Numbered from the stretch's first letter, positions 10,265 through 19,426 are shown. The stretch: DNA of 64,000 nucleotides from Betaproteobacteria bacterium (GCA_947458265.1 CANGYF010000007.1:124001-188000), one strand, 5' to 3'. Notes: a model not told the origin generated them from the sequence alone. Numbers and translations: made by a program.

Positions 10265-10279
10265 TGAACCAGTGAACCA
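10265..10279. repeat. direct repeat TGAACCA-N-TGAACCA upstream of H-NOX
   Basis: Two exact 7-base copies of TGAACCA (10265-10271 and 10273-10279) are separated by one base. They begin 13 bases upstream of the H-NOX start codon. An 8-base period is not a full helical turn, so a classical dimer site is uncertain; the repeat may be chance. Confidence 0.35.
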
Positions 10280-10331
10280 ATGGACAAATAAGCCAAGCAG
10301 GCGTAACGGCCGTGGCGCACGAAACTTGAGC

Positions 10332-10348
10332 GCCGCCTCCCCGGCGGC
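10332..10348 (-). terminator. hairpin downstream of the dnaE-cupin genes
   Basis: GCCGCC (10332-10337) and GGCGGC (10343-10348) form a 6-bp GC stem with a 5-base loop, 54 bases past the cupin stop and before the H-NOX start. There is no clear T run in the leftward direction, so this is a modest candidate terminator separating two leftward units. Confidence 0.35.
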
Positions 10349-10402
10349 TGTTTCCCTGCGCGGTGCGCGCCCGACCCAAACCTCGACACTAGCACGCGGG
10401 AT

Positions 10403-10876
10403 TCAACCGAAGCGGCTGCGCATCCAGTCGCGATAGTCAGCCGCCTGCGGGGATCCTTCGGGCGGCGCGAACGGCAGCAGTTCCGCGGGTGTGCGCTCGA
10501 CGAACGGCCCGGCCTTGGCCTCGAACGCCACCGTGCCCGGCTCGAGTGCCACCAGGGAATGGATGACCCCGTGCGGAATGTCGATGCCTACCGTATCCCC
10601 GCCAGCCACCATCACCCGCTGGTCGATCACCGAACCCTGCTCATCGAACAGCAGCACGCCGATCGAACCGCGCAGCACGAACAGGGTCTCGTCCTTCGTG
10701 GGGTCCAGGTGCCGGTGCGGCGGCACGTAGGAGTCCGGCTCGATCGCATTGAGCAGCCGGTTGCTGGGATAGGCGTCCGTCGGATGGAAGTTGAAGTTCC
10801 TGCGCCGCCGCTGCGAGCCGCGCGCCTGAACCGACAGGGCATCGAAGGCCCGTGCGTCGATCCAGCGTGCAGTCAC
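10403..10876 (-). CDS. WbuC-like cupin-fold metalloprotein
   Basis: This 157-residue single-cupin protein resembles the WbuC family found in O-antigen and other clusters; its reaction is not established. Cupin motif 1 is PPHRHLDPTKDE and motif 2 lies around DIPHGVIHSL, giving the usual His/His/Glu metal site. The start is GTG at 10876, 13 bases after the dnaE stop, so it is probably cotranscribed with dnaE. No O-antigen gene is nearby, and a metabolic or metal-dependent regulatory role is equally possible. Confidence 0.85.
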   Translation of the reverse strand: MTARWIDARAFDALSVQARGSQRRRRNFNFHPTDAYPSNRLLNAIEPDSYVPPHRHLDPTKDETLFVLRGSIGVLLFDEQGSVIDQRVMVAGGDTVGIDIPHGVIHSLVALEPGTVAFEAKAGPFVERTPAELLPFAPPEGSPQAADYRDWMRSRFG

Positions 10877-10889
10877 GACCGGGCACCCA

Positions 10890-13800
10890 TCAGTACACGA
10901 TCTCGACCGCGTCCGGCTTCAGCCATTCGCCGAGATTGCCCACGAGGTCGTCGTGCAGGTTCACGTTCCAGCGCTCGCCGAGCGTGATCGGCACGGTCGC
11001 CTGGCCGTTGTCGTACAGGATCTGCACCGGGCAGGGTCCCTCACGATGCGGGCCGAGCAGGTCCTGCAGCCGGCGGATGTTCGCCTCGGGCGTCGCCGCG
11101 GCAAGCTGGCCGTTGCAGTGCAGCCTCAGGCCGCGCGCGAAGCGGTTGCGCGCGGCGGTGAGGTCGTACACCTTGTCCGCGGAGATGCGGCGGAAGGTCT
11201 CGCCCGCCTCACCGTCGGCGCCGCCACGCCGGATATCACGCACCTTCACCTCGAGCACCAGCACCGCGTCCTCGACGATCGCCTTGCGATGCTGGTCGTA
11301 CAGTTCGCCATAGAGCGTGACCTCGACCGCGGCCGTGCCATCGGACAGGGTGACCACGATCAGCCGGTTCGAGCTCTGCGTCTTCAGCTGGCGCACCGAT
11401 TCGACCACGCCGGCGATCACCTGGTTCGACTGGCCGAAGCCGCCACCACCGCCGCCGCCGCCATACTCGCCACCGCCACCGCCACCGGAGGACGGCGCAA
11501 GCGTCGCGAGCGTCGAGCGCACGAAGCGGCCGATCTCGTCGCGATACGCGGAGTAGGGATGGCCGGAGAAGTAGAAGCCGAGCGCGGCCTTCTCCTCGCG
11601 CAGCTGGACCCGCCGGTCCCAGGGTGCCGGCTCGGGCAGTGCCACCTGCGGCCGCGCCTCGGTCTCGCTGGCCCCGAACAGCGACACCTGCTGTGCGTTG
11701 CGCTCGCGCTGCTCAGCCGAGGCGATCGCGATGCCGACCCAGGACAACTGGCGGGCACGGCTGTCGTCGAGCTCGTCGAACGCACCGGCACGGACCAGCG
11801 CTTCGATCACCCGCCGGTTCACCAGTCGCTTGTCGACGCGCGCGCACAGGTCGAACACATCCCGGAACGAACCGGCCTTCGTGCGTGCCGCCGCGATCGC
11901 ATCGATCGCCGACTCGCCAGTGCCCTTGATCGCGCCCAGCCCGAAGCGGATCGTCTGCCGGTCGATCGGCACGAATCGGTACTCGCCGGCATTGATGTCC
12001 GGCGGCAGCACGCGCAGGCCGTTGTCCTTCGCGTCCTCGCACAGCGCGCGCACCTTGTCGGCATCGTCCATCACCGCCGAAAGGTTGGCAGCGAAGAAGG
12101 CGGCCGCGTGGTGCACCTTGAACCAGGCGGTCTGGTAGGCCACCAGCGCATAGGCGGCGGCATGCGACTTGTTGAAGCCGTAGCCGGCGAACTTCTCCAT
12201 CAGGTCGAACATCTCGTTCGCCCGGTCGCCGTCGATGCCCGATTTCGCCGCGCCCTCGGCGAAGATCTGGCGGTGCTGCGCCATCTCTTCCGCCTTCTTC
12301 TTGCCCATCGCCCGGCGCAGCAGGTCGGCGCCGCCGAGCGAGTAGCCGCCCACGCGCTGCGCCATCTGCATCACCTGCTCCTGGTAGACCATGATGCCGT
12401 AGGTCTCGGACAGGACTTCCTCGACACGCGGGTCGGGGTACGACACCTCATGCCGGCCGTGCTTGCGGTCGCAGAACTCCGGGATCAGGTCCATCGGGCC
12501 CGGCCGGTACAGCGCCACCAGCGCGATGATGTCCTCGAAGCGGTCGGGCCGCGCCAGCTTGAGCAGGTCTCGCATGCCGCGCGATTCGAACTGGAACACC
12601 GCCGTCGTGTTGGCGCGTGCGAACAGCCGGTAGGACTCGGCGTCGTCCAGCGGCAGCTGCTCCAGATGCACCTCGGCATCCGGGTCGATGCGCGCGATGA
12701 ACTTCAGCGTCCAGTCGAGGATGGTCAGCGTGGTCAGCCCTAGGAAGTCGAACTTCACCAGGCCCACCGCCTCGACGTCATCCTTGTCGAACTGGCTGAC
12801 CGCGGCCTCGGTGCCGGCAGCCATGTACAGCGGGCAGAAGTCGGTGAGCTTGCCCGGCGCGATCAGCACGCCGCCGGCATGCATGCCGACGTTGCGCACC
12901 ACGCCCTCCAGGCGTTCGCCCAGCGCCAGCAGTTCGGCGACCTCCTCCTCGGTCTGTTCACGGGCCTCGATCTGCGGCTCGACCTCGCGCGCGTAGATCA
13001 CGCCGGAATCGCCCTCGCCTTCGCGCCGGCGCAGCGTGACCAGCTTGCCCGGCTGGAACGGGATCAGCTTTGCGATCGCGTCGCAGAACAGGAACGGCAG
13101 GTCGAGCGCCCGGCCGGCATCGCGCACCACCGCGCGCGCGGCCATGGTGCCGAAGGTGACGATCTGCGACACGCTCTCGGCGCCGTACTTCTGGCGCACG
13201 TAGCTGATGACCTTGTCGCGCCCCTCCTGGCAGAAGTCGATGTCGAAGTCGGGCATCGACACGCGTTCCGGGTTCAGGAAACGCTCGAACAGCAGGTTGT
13301 AGCGAAGCGGGTCGAGGTCGGTGATGCACAGCGAATAGGCCACCAGCGAGCCGGCGCCGGATCCCCGGCCCGGGCCGACCGGCACCTGGTTCTGCTTCGC
13401 CCAGTTGATGAAGTCGGCCACGATCAGGAAGTAGCCGGGGAAGCCCATCTTGATGATGGTGCCGATCTCGAACGCGAGCCGCTCACGGTAGCGCGGCATC
13501 TCGCGTTCGCGCGCTTCGGCATCGGGGTAAAGCACCTGCATCCGTGCTTCGAGCCCGCGCTCGGCTTCCATGCGCAGGAAATCGTCCAGCGTCACGCCCT
13601 CCGGCGTGGGGAAGCGCGGCAGGTGGGTCTTGCCCAGCGTGAGCTCCAGGCTGCAGCGCTTCGCGACCTCCACGGTATTGGCCAGCGCGGACGGCAGGTC
13701 GGAGAAACGCCGGACCATCTCCTCGGCCGGCAGCAGGTACTGGTCGGCGGTGAACTCCTTCGGACGGCGCTGGTCTCCGAGCGAATAGCCCTCGGCGATG

Positions 13801-14456
13801 CAGACCCGGGCCTCGTGCGCCTTGAAGTCGTCCGGGTCGAGGAACTGGATCGGATGGGTCGCGACCACCGGCAGGCCGAGCCGAGAGGCAAGGGACGCGG
13901 CGGCGCGCAGCTGCGGCTCGTCGTCCGGATGGCCGGCGCGCTGCAGCTCGAGGTAGAACCGCCCCGGGAATCGACCGGCCCATTCGCGCGCGAGCGACTC
14001 GGCGAGCGCACTGTTGCCAGCAAGCAGCGCGGCGCCGATCTCACCCCGGCGCGCACCGGAGAACGCGATCAGGCCGTCGGATCCGTCGCCGTCGAGCCAT
14101 TCGCGGCGCAGCTCGGGACGCCCGCGATGCTGGTTCTCGCGGTAGGCGCGGGTGATCAGCTCGCACAGCCGCCGGTAGCCGGCCGGCGACTGGCAGAGCA
14201 GCAGCAGGCGCATCGGCCGGTCGCGGTCTGCCTCCTGCGTGACCACCATGTCGACGCCGGCGATCGGCTTCACCCCGCGCGCCATCGCGGCACGATAGAA
14301 CTTGATCAGCCCGAACAGGTTCGCCGAATCGGTGATCGCCAGTGCCGGCATGCCGAGCGCCTTCGCGCGCTCGAGCGCGGCCTCGGGCTGCAGCAGGCCG
14401 TCGCTGACCGAATACTCGCTGTGCAGGCGAAGGTGGACAAAGGCTGGCTGGGGCAT
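10890..14456 (-). CDS. dnaE: DNA polymerase III subunit alpha
   Basis: The replicative polymerase, 1188 residues. An N-terminal PHP domain starts FVHLRLHSEYSVSDG. The catalytic core has the metal-binding aspartates in PDFDIDFCQEGRD and the PGRGSGAGSL fingers segment. The helix-hairpin-helix region contains LGAIKGTGESAID, and a C-terminal OB fold follows. Just before the OB fold is an unusual glycine-rich insert: six Gly, EY, then eight Gly (11436-11492). The gene reads away from a 226-base gap shared with the DUF4124 gene. A leftward TAAAAT element near the start could be its -10 box, but no good -35 is visible. Confidence 0.97.
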   Translation of the reverse strand: MPQPAFVHLRLHSEYSVSDGLLQPEAALERAKALGMPALAITDSANLFGLIKFYRAAMARGVKPIAGVDMVVTQEADRDRPMRLLLLCQSPAGYRRLCELITRAYRENQHRGRPELRREWLDGDGSDGLIAFSGARRGEIGAALLAGNSALAESLAREWAGRFPGRFYLELQRAGHPDDEPQLRAAASLASRLGLPVVATHPIQFLDPDDFKAHEARVCIAEGYSLGDQRRPKEFTADQYLLPAEEMVRRFSDLPSALANTVEVAKRCSLELTLGKTHLPRFPTPEGVTLDDFLRMEAERGLEARMQVLYPDAEAREREMPRYRERLAFEIGTIIKMGFPGYFLIVADFINWAKQNQVPVGPGRGSGAGSLVAYSLCITDLDPLRYNLLFERFLNPERVSMPDFDIDFCQEGRDKVISYVRQKYGAESVSQIVTFGTMAARAVVRDAGRALDLPFLFCDAIAKLIPFQPGKLVTLRRREGEGDSGVIYAREVEPQIEAREQTEEEVAELLALGERLEGVVRNVGMHAGGVLIAPGKLTDFCPLYMAAGTEAAVSQFDKDDVEAVGLVKFDFLGLTTLTILDWTLKFIARIDPDAEVHLEQLPLDDAESYRLFARANTTAVFQFESRGMRDLLKLARPDRFEDIIALVALYRPGPMDLIPEFCDRKHGRHEVSYPDPRVEEVLSETYGIMVYQEQVMQMAQRVGGYSLGGADLLRRAMGKKKAEEMAQHRQIFAEGAAKSGIDGDRANEMFDLMEKFAGYGFNKSHAAAYALVAYQTAWFKVHHAAAFFAANLSAVMDDADKVRALCEDAKDNGLRVLPPDINAGEYRFVPIDRQTIRFGLGAIKGTGESAIDAIAAARTKAGSFRDVFDLCARVDKRLVNRRVIEALVRAGAFDELDDSRARQLSWVGIAIASAEQRERNAQQVSLFGASETEARPQVALPEPAPWDRRVQLREEKAALGFYFSGHPYSAYRDEIGRFVRSTLATLAPSSGGGGGGEYGGGGGGGGFGQSNQVIAGVVESVRQLKTQSSNRLIVVTLSDGTAAVEVTLYGELYDQHRKAIVEDAVLVLEVKVRDIRRGGADGEAGETFRRISADKVYDLTAARNRFARGLRLHCNGQLAAATPEANIRRLQDLLGPHREGPCPVQILYDNGQATVPITLGERWNVNLHDDLVGNLGEWLKPDAVEIVY
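11436..11492 (-). repeat. in-frame poly-glycine codon repeat within dnaE
   Basis: GGC/GGT codons run through this stretch and encode two glycine tracts (six and eight residues) split by EY, next to two serines. It falls in a loop before the OB fold. The repeated triplets could slip in replication, so length may differ between strains. Confidence 0.8.
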
Positions 14457-14682
14457 GCGGGGGGACGCGTCGCGGGTTGGCAGGACATTTTACGCGCGAC
14501 CGGTGCCGTCCCGGGCTGGGTCGCGACCGATGCGCGGTTACAGCAGGGCTGCGCCGGGGTGTGCTAGGGGTGTGCCTGCCAACGAACCCGCCTGACGATT
14601 GAAAATCCCCTTCAACCCGCCCAGACTCTGGCATTGAGCCGTCGTCCCGGCACCCACGATGTCCCAGGAAGAGAACCAACCC

Positions 14683-15237
14683 ATGTCCATCCCCCTGCCA
14701 CCCACCCAGCACCGCTGGCACCCGCTCGCCGTCCTCGCGATCGCCTGCGCAGGCCTCGCTGCCGGCGGATCGCAGGCGCAGGTGATCTACAAGTCGGTCG
14801 ACTCGACCGGACGCGTGATCTATTCGCAGGAACCGGTCGCGGGTGCCGTGTCGGTCGACAAGGTCGACGTGACGCCGAAGGTGACGGTCGACCGTCCCGC
14901 TGGCGGCGCATCCGCCCCGAACGCCGCGGCCGAGGCGAAGCGGGCCGAGACGGCGCGCCAGGCCGATGAATTCCGGCAGCGGCAGCAGGCACGCGAAGCC
15001 CAGCGGCAGAAGGCGATGGAAGCGGTCAACGCCGCCGAGCGCGAACTCGAGGCGGCACAGAAGGCGTTGATCGCAGGCCAGGAAACCGACCAGCCCGGCG
15101 ACCGCCAGGGTATCGGCGGCGTGCGCAGCCGGCCGACCGACCAGTACCTGGAGCGGGTACGGCGACTGGAAGCGGCGGTCGAGACGGCGAAGAAGCGGCT
15201 GGCAGAGGCCCAGAACCGGCTGCGCGACGTCCAGTAG
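14683..15237 (+). CDS. secreted DUF4124-domain protein with coiled coil
   Basis: I use ATG at 14683 (MSIPLPPTQ), giving 184 residues; an in-frame ATG at 14659 would add eight. A purine-rich AGGAAGAG lies about 10-15 bases upstream. Residues about 12-33 look like a signal peptide ending in SQA. A DUF4124 segment follows (VIYKSVDSTGRVIYSQEP), a small beta-rich domain common in proteobacterial envelope proteins with no assigned function. The rest is an Ala/Glu/Arg-rich coiled coil. It is divergent from dnaE and convergent with the MFS gene. Confidence 0.85.
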   Translation: MSIPLPPTQHRWHPLAVLAIACAGLAAGGSQAQVIYKSVDSTGRVIYSQEPVAGAVSVDKVDVTPKVTVDRPAGGASAPNAAAEAKRAETARQADEFRQRQQAREAQRQKAMEAVNAAERELEAAQKALIAGQETDQPGDRQGIGGVRSRPTDQYLERVRRLEAAVETAKKRLAEAQNRLRDVQ

Positions 15238-15259
15238 GCACGCCGGGCGCCAGGCGCGC

Positions 15260-15288
15260 GCCGGCAGCGCACGGCCGGGGCTGCCGGC
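15260..15288. terminator. 9-bp hairpin between convergent DUF4124 and MFS genes
   Basis: GCCGGCAGC (15260-15268) and GCTGCCGGC (15280-15288) pair perfectly around an 11-base loop, directly before the MFS stop codon. The position between convergent genes fits a bidirectional terminator, but neither side has a T tract. Confidence 0.4.
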
Positions 15289-16449
15289 TCAGGCGCGCCG
15301 GCTCATCAGGCCACCGATCACCAGGAAGGCCGAGGCGAGCAGGAACACCGGCGCGACCCCGACCAGGGTGCCGAGAAAGCCCGCGCCCATCGGCACCACC
15401 ACATGCGTCAGGTTGTTGATCGCCAGCCGCAGGCCCGTGACCTCGCCGCCGCGTCCCTCCGGCGAACGGTTGAACACCATCGCCAGGGTCAGCGGCTGGC
15501 CGGTGCCCAGCGCACCTCCGACCAGGAACGCGAACAACAGCAGCAGCGCATAGTTCTCGATGAACGGGAACACCACGTAGATCGCGGCACCGAAGAACAT
15601 CGCGGTCATCAGTACCGGCCGCACGCGGAAGCGCGTGGTCAGCGGACCGAGGCAGGCGCGCATCACGAAACCACCCACCGCGAAGGCACCGAGGACCTTC
15701 CCGATCTCGGCTGGCGACAGCGAGATGTTGTAGCCGTGGATCGGTACGTAGAACGTGAACAGGTCCCAGCCGGTCACGATCAGCGCGCTGGCGATCAGGA
15801 TCTTGCGCAGTTCAGGGTTCGACAGCAGGTCGAAGGCGCTGCGCGACTTGCCCGAGGTGCGCGGCACCGGCGTGGTGTCCAGCGAGCGGCAGAACCAGAG
15901 CACCACCAGTGCGAAGAACATCGAGCAGGCGAGCAGGCCGGACGCGAGCGAATGGCCGTACCACTCGATCAGGTAGCCGGTGCTGACCGGTCCGATGAGG
16001 TTGGAGGCCGAATAGCCCATCGACAGCGTCGCGAAGTTGCGCGTGCGCTCTTCCTTGGGGCCGTACTGTCCGGCCAGGCTCTGGGTCGACACGTTGTAGT
16101 ACGCGAAGCCGAGGCCGACCATCAGCGCGGACACGAACAGCGCGGGCAGCACAGGGAAGACGAACGGGATGACCAGCCCGACGGTCATCGCGGCGATGCC
16201 GAACAGCATCGGCTTGCGGGTGCCCAGCCGGTCCGCGACCCGCCCGGCATGGATCGCCAGCAGCAGGGGCAGGAACGAATAGGATGCGATCAGCAGCCCG
16301 ATCGACCACTTGCTCGTCTCCAGTTCGAGCGCGAACAGCGTGGCGAGCACCCGGCTTCCCATCTGGGAACCCTGGACGATCATGGTGACGAAAGCGAGCA
16401 GGTACATGGCTTCGCCCGCTGCGCCACCGCGGACCCGATCCCCGATCAA
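15289..16449 (-). CDS. MFS transporter
   Basis: A 386-residue protein with about 12 predicted membrane helices. It has the MFS loop 2-3 signature as GRVADRLGTRKPMLFG near residues 69-84 and a central cytosolic loop around residue 200. The longest frame starts with TTG at 16449; ATG at 16407 (MYLLAFVTM) is the alternative and would leave almost no cytosolic N-terminus. It is the last gene of the leftward block with a Bug receptor, a racemase-family protein and a dehydrogenase. It may export or import a carboxylic acid handled by them, but this is guilt by association. Confidence 0.85.
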   Translation of the reverse strand: MIGDRVRGGAAGEAMYLLAFVTMIVQGSQMGSRVLATLFALELETSKWSIGLLIASYSFLPLLLAIHAGRVADRLGTRKPMLFGIAAMTVGLVIPFVFPVLPALFVSALMVGLGFAYYNVSTQSLAGQYGPKEERTRNFATLSMGYSASNLIGPVSTGYLIEWYGHSLASGLLACSMFFALVVLWFCRSLDTTPVPRTSGKSRSAFDLLSNPELRKILIASALIVTGWDLFTFYVPIHGYNISLSPAEIGKVLGAFAVGGFVMRACLGPLTTRFRVRPVLMTAMFFGAAIYVVFPFIENYALLLLFAFLVGGALGTGQPLTLAMVFNRSPEGRGGEVTGLRLAINNLTHVVVPMGAGFLGTLVGVAPVFLLASAFLVIGGLMSRRA

Positions 16450-16513
16450 GCAAAGACCGATTGTCTCAGCTTATCGGGTCGGTCGTCTGCCCCTGCAGGA
16501 TTGCCGGCGGCGG

Positions 16514-17560
16514 TCAGTCGGTCGACTTGACCTCGTACTGCTTGACCGCCTTTGCCCATCGCGCAACTTCGGCACGCAGGTACTTGCCGAAGTCCTCCGG
16601 CGACATCGGCGCCGGGTCGAAGCCGCGATCCTTGAGCGTCTGGGCTGCGGGCCCGCCGGACAGCACCTTGTTGACCGCCTCGTTCAGCCGCATCACGACC
16701 GGCCGGGGCGTGCCGGCCGGTGCCATCAGCCCGTACCAGCCGCGGATCTCGAAGCCCTTGTAGCCCTGCTCGCCCATCGTGGGCACATCCGGCAGTTCGC
16801 CCGAGCGCTTCGGCGAAGTAACGCCCAGCGGCCGCACCTTGCCTGCCTTGATCTGCGGGATGGCCGCGGTCGGCCCGGAGAAGATCACCTGCACTTCGTT
16901 CGCCAGGAGCGCCGCCATCGACGGGCCGGAGCCGCGATAGGGGATGTGGGTCATCTTCAGCTTCGCCGTCGAGTAGAACACTTCCTGGGCGACATGCGCG
17001 GTCGCATTGCCGGAGCCGAAGTTGTACTTGCCCGGGTTCGCCTGCACCAGTTTCACGAAGTCAGCCAGCGTCTTCGCCGGCACCGACGGATGGATGCTCA
17101 TCAGGTACGGCTGCTCGACCAGCATGCCGATCGGCACGAAGTCGCGGATCGGGTCGAACGGCGGCTTCGGGCTCATCGCCGGGGCGATCGCCGTCGCGCC
17201 GATCTCGGCGATGACCAGCGTATAGCCGTCGTTGGCCGAGCGCGCGCCGATCTGCGTGCCAACCACGCCCTGCGCGCCACCCCGGTTGTCGATCAGCACC
17301 GGCTGGCCGAGCAGGTCCGAGAGCGGCTGCTGGATCACCCGGGTGACGAAATCGGTACCACCGCCCGGCGGGAACGGGACGATGATGCGCACCGGCTTCT
17401 GCGGAAATGCGTCTGCAGCAACGGCCAGGCCGGCGCCCGGTACCGGCAGCGCCAGCACGCCAGCGGCAGCCAGCAGAGCGAGGCGGCGCGCCGGCGAGGC
17501 CGGTCGCGGTTGGACGGAAAACGGGCAGGGCGACGGCAACGGATGCGGCTGCGATTTCAT
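16514..17560 (-). CDS. Bug/TctC-family tripartite tricarboxylate transporter receptor
   Basis: A 348-residue periplasmic solute receptor. An N-terminal extension and signal peptide (to about residue 48, ending AVAA) precede the family start FPQKPVRIIVPFPPGGGTD. Other Bug hallmarks are VLIDNRGGAQG, ANPGKYNFGSG and HIPYRGSGPS. Members bind carboxylates such as citrate, nicotinate or aromatic acids. No TctA/TctB membrane proteins are nearby, so it is an orphan receptor, as is usual in Bordetella-like genomes. It lies 129 bases after the racemase-family gene, with AGGAG before its ATG. Confidence 0.93.
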   Translation of the reverse strand: MKSQPHPLPSPCPFSVQPRPASPARRLALLAAAGVLALPVPGAGLAVAADAFPQKPVRIIVPFPPGGGTDFVTRVIQQPLSDLLGQPVLIDNRGGAQGVVGTQIGARSANDGYTLVIAEIGATAIAPAMSPKPPFDPIRDFVPIGMLVEQPYLMSIHPSVPAKTLADFVKLVQANPGKYNFGSGNATAHVAQEVFYSTAKLKMTHIPYRGSGPSMAALLANEVQVIFSGPTAAIPQIKAGKVRPLGVTSPKRSGELPDVPTMGEQGYKGFEIRGWYGLMAPAGTPRPVVMRLNEAVNKVLSGGPAAQTLKDRGFDPAPMSPEDFGKYLRAEVARWAKAVKQYEVKSTD

Positions 17561-17689
17561 CTCGAACTCCTGGTTGACAGGGCAGACAGCTATAAGCGTT
17601 CGAGTCTATCAGCGCCGGATGAACGCAATGCTACGAGCGGCATGCCGTCCGAAAAGTGCCCGGGACGGGTTCCGGGCAGTGGAGCCCGT

Positions 17690-18346
17690 TCAGCCGAGCA
17701 GGATGCGCTTCATCTTCGCCACGGCGCTTTCGGGGCTGGTCAGCGGCCGCTCGCCGGTCGCCGCCTCGACCGCGGCAGCCGCGCGCGCCATCGAGAACTG
17801 CGACAGCAGCAGCCTGCCCTGCCCCTTGTGGCGTGCAGCCGCCTCGGCGATCAGACGGTCATGCGTGGCCGTATCGCCCTCGCCGAGCAGGCGCTGCGCG
17901 TCCGGCACATGTACGCCGATCAATTCCGGCATCCGTCCACCCGGCCCGATCGCCTCGCGGAAGTCGACCTCCATAGAGGGAATGCTCGGCGCGAAGGTTG
18001 CCAGCACGACGATCGGCATCCCGGCCGCGACCGCCTCCTCGACCATCGCCTCGTTCGGCTTGAGCATCGGCAGCGGCGCGTCACGGCGCGCCGTGTCGAT
18101 CGCCTCGCCGAACGCCGAGCAGGTGTAGATGATGCCGTCCACCTTCTGCGCGACGCAGTAGTCGGTGAGCACCCTGAAGCGCGGCGCGAAATCGACCTGC
18201 ATGCCACCTGGCGCGGCGCGATCGAACGCGAGCGAATCGTCGAGCAGGTTCATCGGCTGCGCGCCGGGGAGGCCGGCACGCAAGGCGTCGTTGATCGGGG
18301 CGACCGCCAGCGGCGTCGCGTGGATGAGTCCGATTCGAAGGGTCAT
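17690..18346 (-). CDS. aspartate/glutamate racemase-family protein with one catalytic-type cysteine
   Basis: A 218-residue protein of the Asp/Glu/hydantoin racemase superfamily. The first catalytic cysteine is present in IYTCSAFG near residue 95. Where the second cysteine is normally found the sequence reads LLLSQFSMA, with no Cys. Two-cysteine enzymes racemise; a single-cysteine enzyme may instead act as a decarboxylase or isomerase, as arylmalonate decarboxylase does (although that enzyme keeps the other Cys). It is 15 bases after the dehydrogenase gene, suggesting a shared pathway on a hydroxy- or amino-diacid. Confidence 0.82.
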   Translation of the reverse strand: MTLRIGLIHATPLAVAPINDALRAGLPGAQPMNLLDDSLAFDRAAPGGMQVDFAPRFRVLTDYCVAQKVDGIIYTCSAFGEAIDTARRDAPLPMLKPNEAMVEEAVAAGMPIVVLATFAPSIPSMEVDFREAIGPGGRMPELIGVHVPDAQRLLGEGDTATHDRLIAEAAARHKGQGRLLLSQFSMARAAAAVEAATGERPLTSPESAVAKMKRILLG

Positions 18347-18361
18347 GGCAGTGCGTCCCGT

Positions 18362-19426
18362 TCAGGCGATGGCCAGGGCCTGCACCACTTCCGCGGTGAA
18401 CGCGGTGGTGCCCAGCGGTCCACCGAGGTCGCCGGTGCGGCGCTTCGGATCGACGATCACCGAGTCGATCGCCCGCTCCATCGCGGCGGCGGCCTCGACC
18501 AGCTTCGCATTGCCGGTGCGCCGGCCGTACCAGTCGAACAGCATGCCGGCGGACAGGATCAGCGAAGTCGGGTTGGCGATGCCCTTGCCGGCGATGTCGG
18601 GGGCCGAACCGTGTTGTGCCTGGGCAACGCAGAAATCGTCGCCCTGGTTGGTCGAGCCGGCCAGGCCGAGGCTGCCGGACAGTTCGCCGGCTTCGTCGGA
18701 CAGGATGTCGCCGAACATGTTCTCGGCCATCACCACGTCGAACTTCGACGGATCGCGCACCAGCAGCGCGGCCATCGCATCGACGATCTTCTCTTCGACC
18801 TCGACATCCGGGTAGTCCTTGGCCACCGCGCGTGCCTCGCGCAGCCAGAGGCCGTCGGACATCTTCATCACGTTGTGCTTGTGCACGATGGTGACTTTCT
18901 TGCGGCGTCCGCGTGCCAGTTCGAACGACACGACGGCGATCTTGCGCGAGGCCTCGGCGGTGATCTTGCGCACCGCGATCGCGATGTCCGGCGTCGGCAT
19001 GAACTCGCCCACGCCCATGAACATGTTGCGGTCGGCGTAGAAGCCCTCGGTGCACTGGCGCACGATGATCAGGTCCATCGGCAAGCCGACGCGCGACAGG
19101 CCCATCCGGCTCTTCGCCGGGCGGATGTTCGCGTAGAGGTCCCACTTCACGCGGAACTCGCCCGACGGGTTGATGCCGCCCTGGTCGCGGGGCGGGTAGT
19201 CGAGATGCGACACCGGGCCGAGGATCACGCCGTCGCAGTGGGCGACCTTGGCGCGCACATGGTCGGGGAAGGTGGACTTGTACTTCTCCAGCGCCGGGAA
19301 GCCGATCAGGTCGTGGTCGTACTTCAGCCCGAGGCCGAATCGAGCGTCGGCCGCGTTGCAGACGGCAAGCGTCGCATCGGTGATCTCGGGGCCGATGCCG
19401 TCGCCCGGCAGAACCAGCAGTTTCAT
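18362..19426 (-). CDS. isocitrate/isopropylmalate/tartrate dehydrogenase-family protein
   Basis: A 354-residue NAD(P)-dependent beta-decarboxylating dehydrogenase. I choose ATG at 19426 because MKLLVLPGDGIGPE is the family N-terminus; upstream frame would add 40 unrelated residues. The metal-binding aspartates are in NMFGDILSDEAGEL, followed by GLAGSTNQGDD and the cofactor region AQHGSAPDIAGKGIANP. It could oxidise a malate-, tartrate- or isopropylmalate-like substrate; true leuB normally sits with leuCD, which are absent. It follows the MoeA-PBP gene by 143 bases. Confidence 0.9.
   Translation of the reverse strand: MKLLVLPGDGIGPEITDATLAVCNAADARFGLGLKYDHDLIGFPALEKYKSTFPDHVRAKVAHCDGVILGPVSHLDYPPRDQGGINPSGEFRVKWDLYANIRPAKSRMGLSRVGLPMDLIIVRQCTEGFYADRNMFMGVGEFMPTPDIAIAVRKITAEASRKIAVVSFELARGRRKKVTIVHKHNVMKMSDGLWLREARAVAKDYPDVEVEEKIVDAMAALLVRDPSKFDVVMAENMFGDILSDEAGELSGSLGLAGSTNQGDDFCVAQAQHGSAPDIAGKGIANPTSLILSAGMLFDWYGRRTGNAKLVEAAAAMERAIDSVIVDPKRRTGDLGGPLGTTAFTAEVVQALAIA

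Noticed and set aside
10953-14567. two long rightward frames opposite dnaE
   Set aside because: DnaE motifs occupy the leftward strand throughout; the rightward products are shadow-like.
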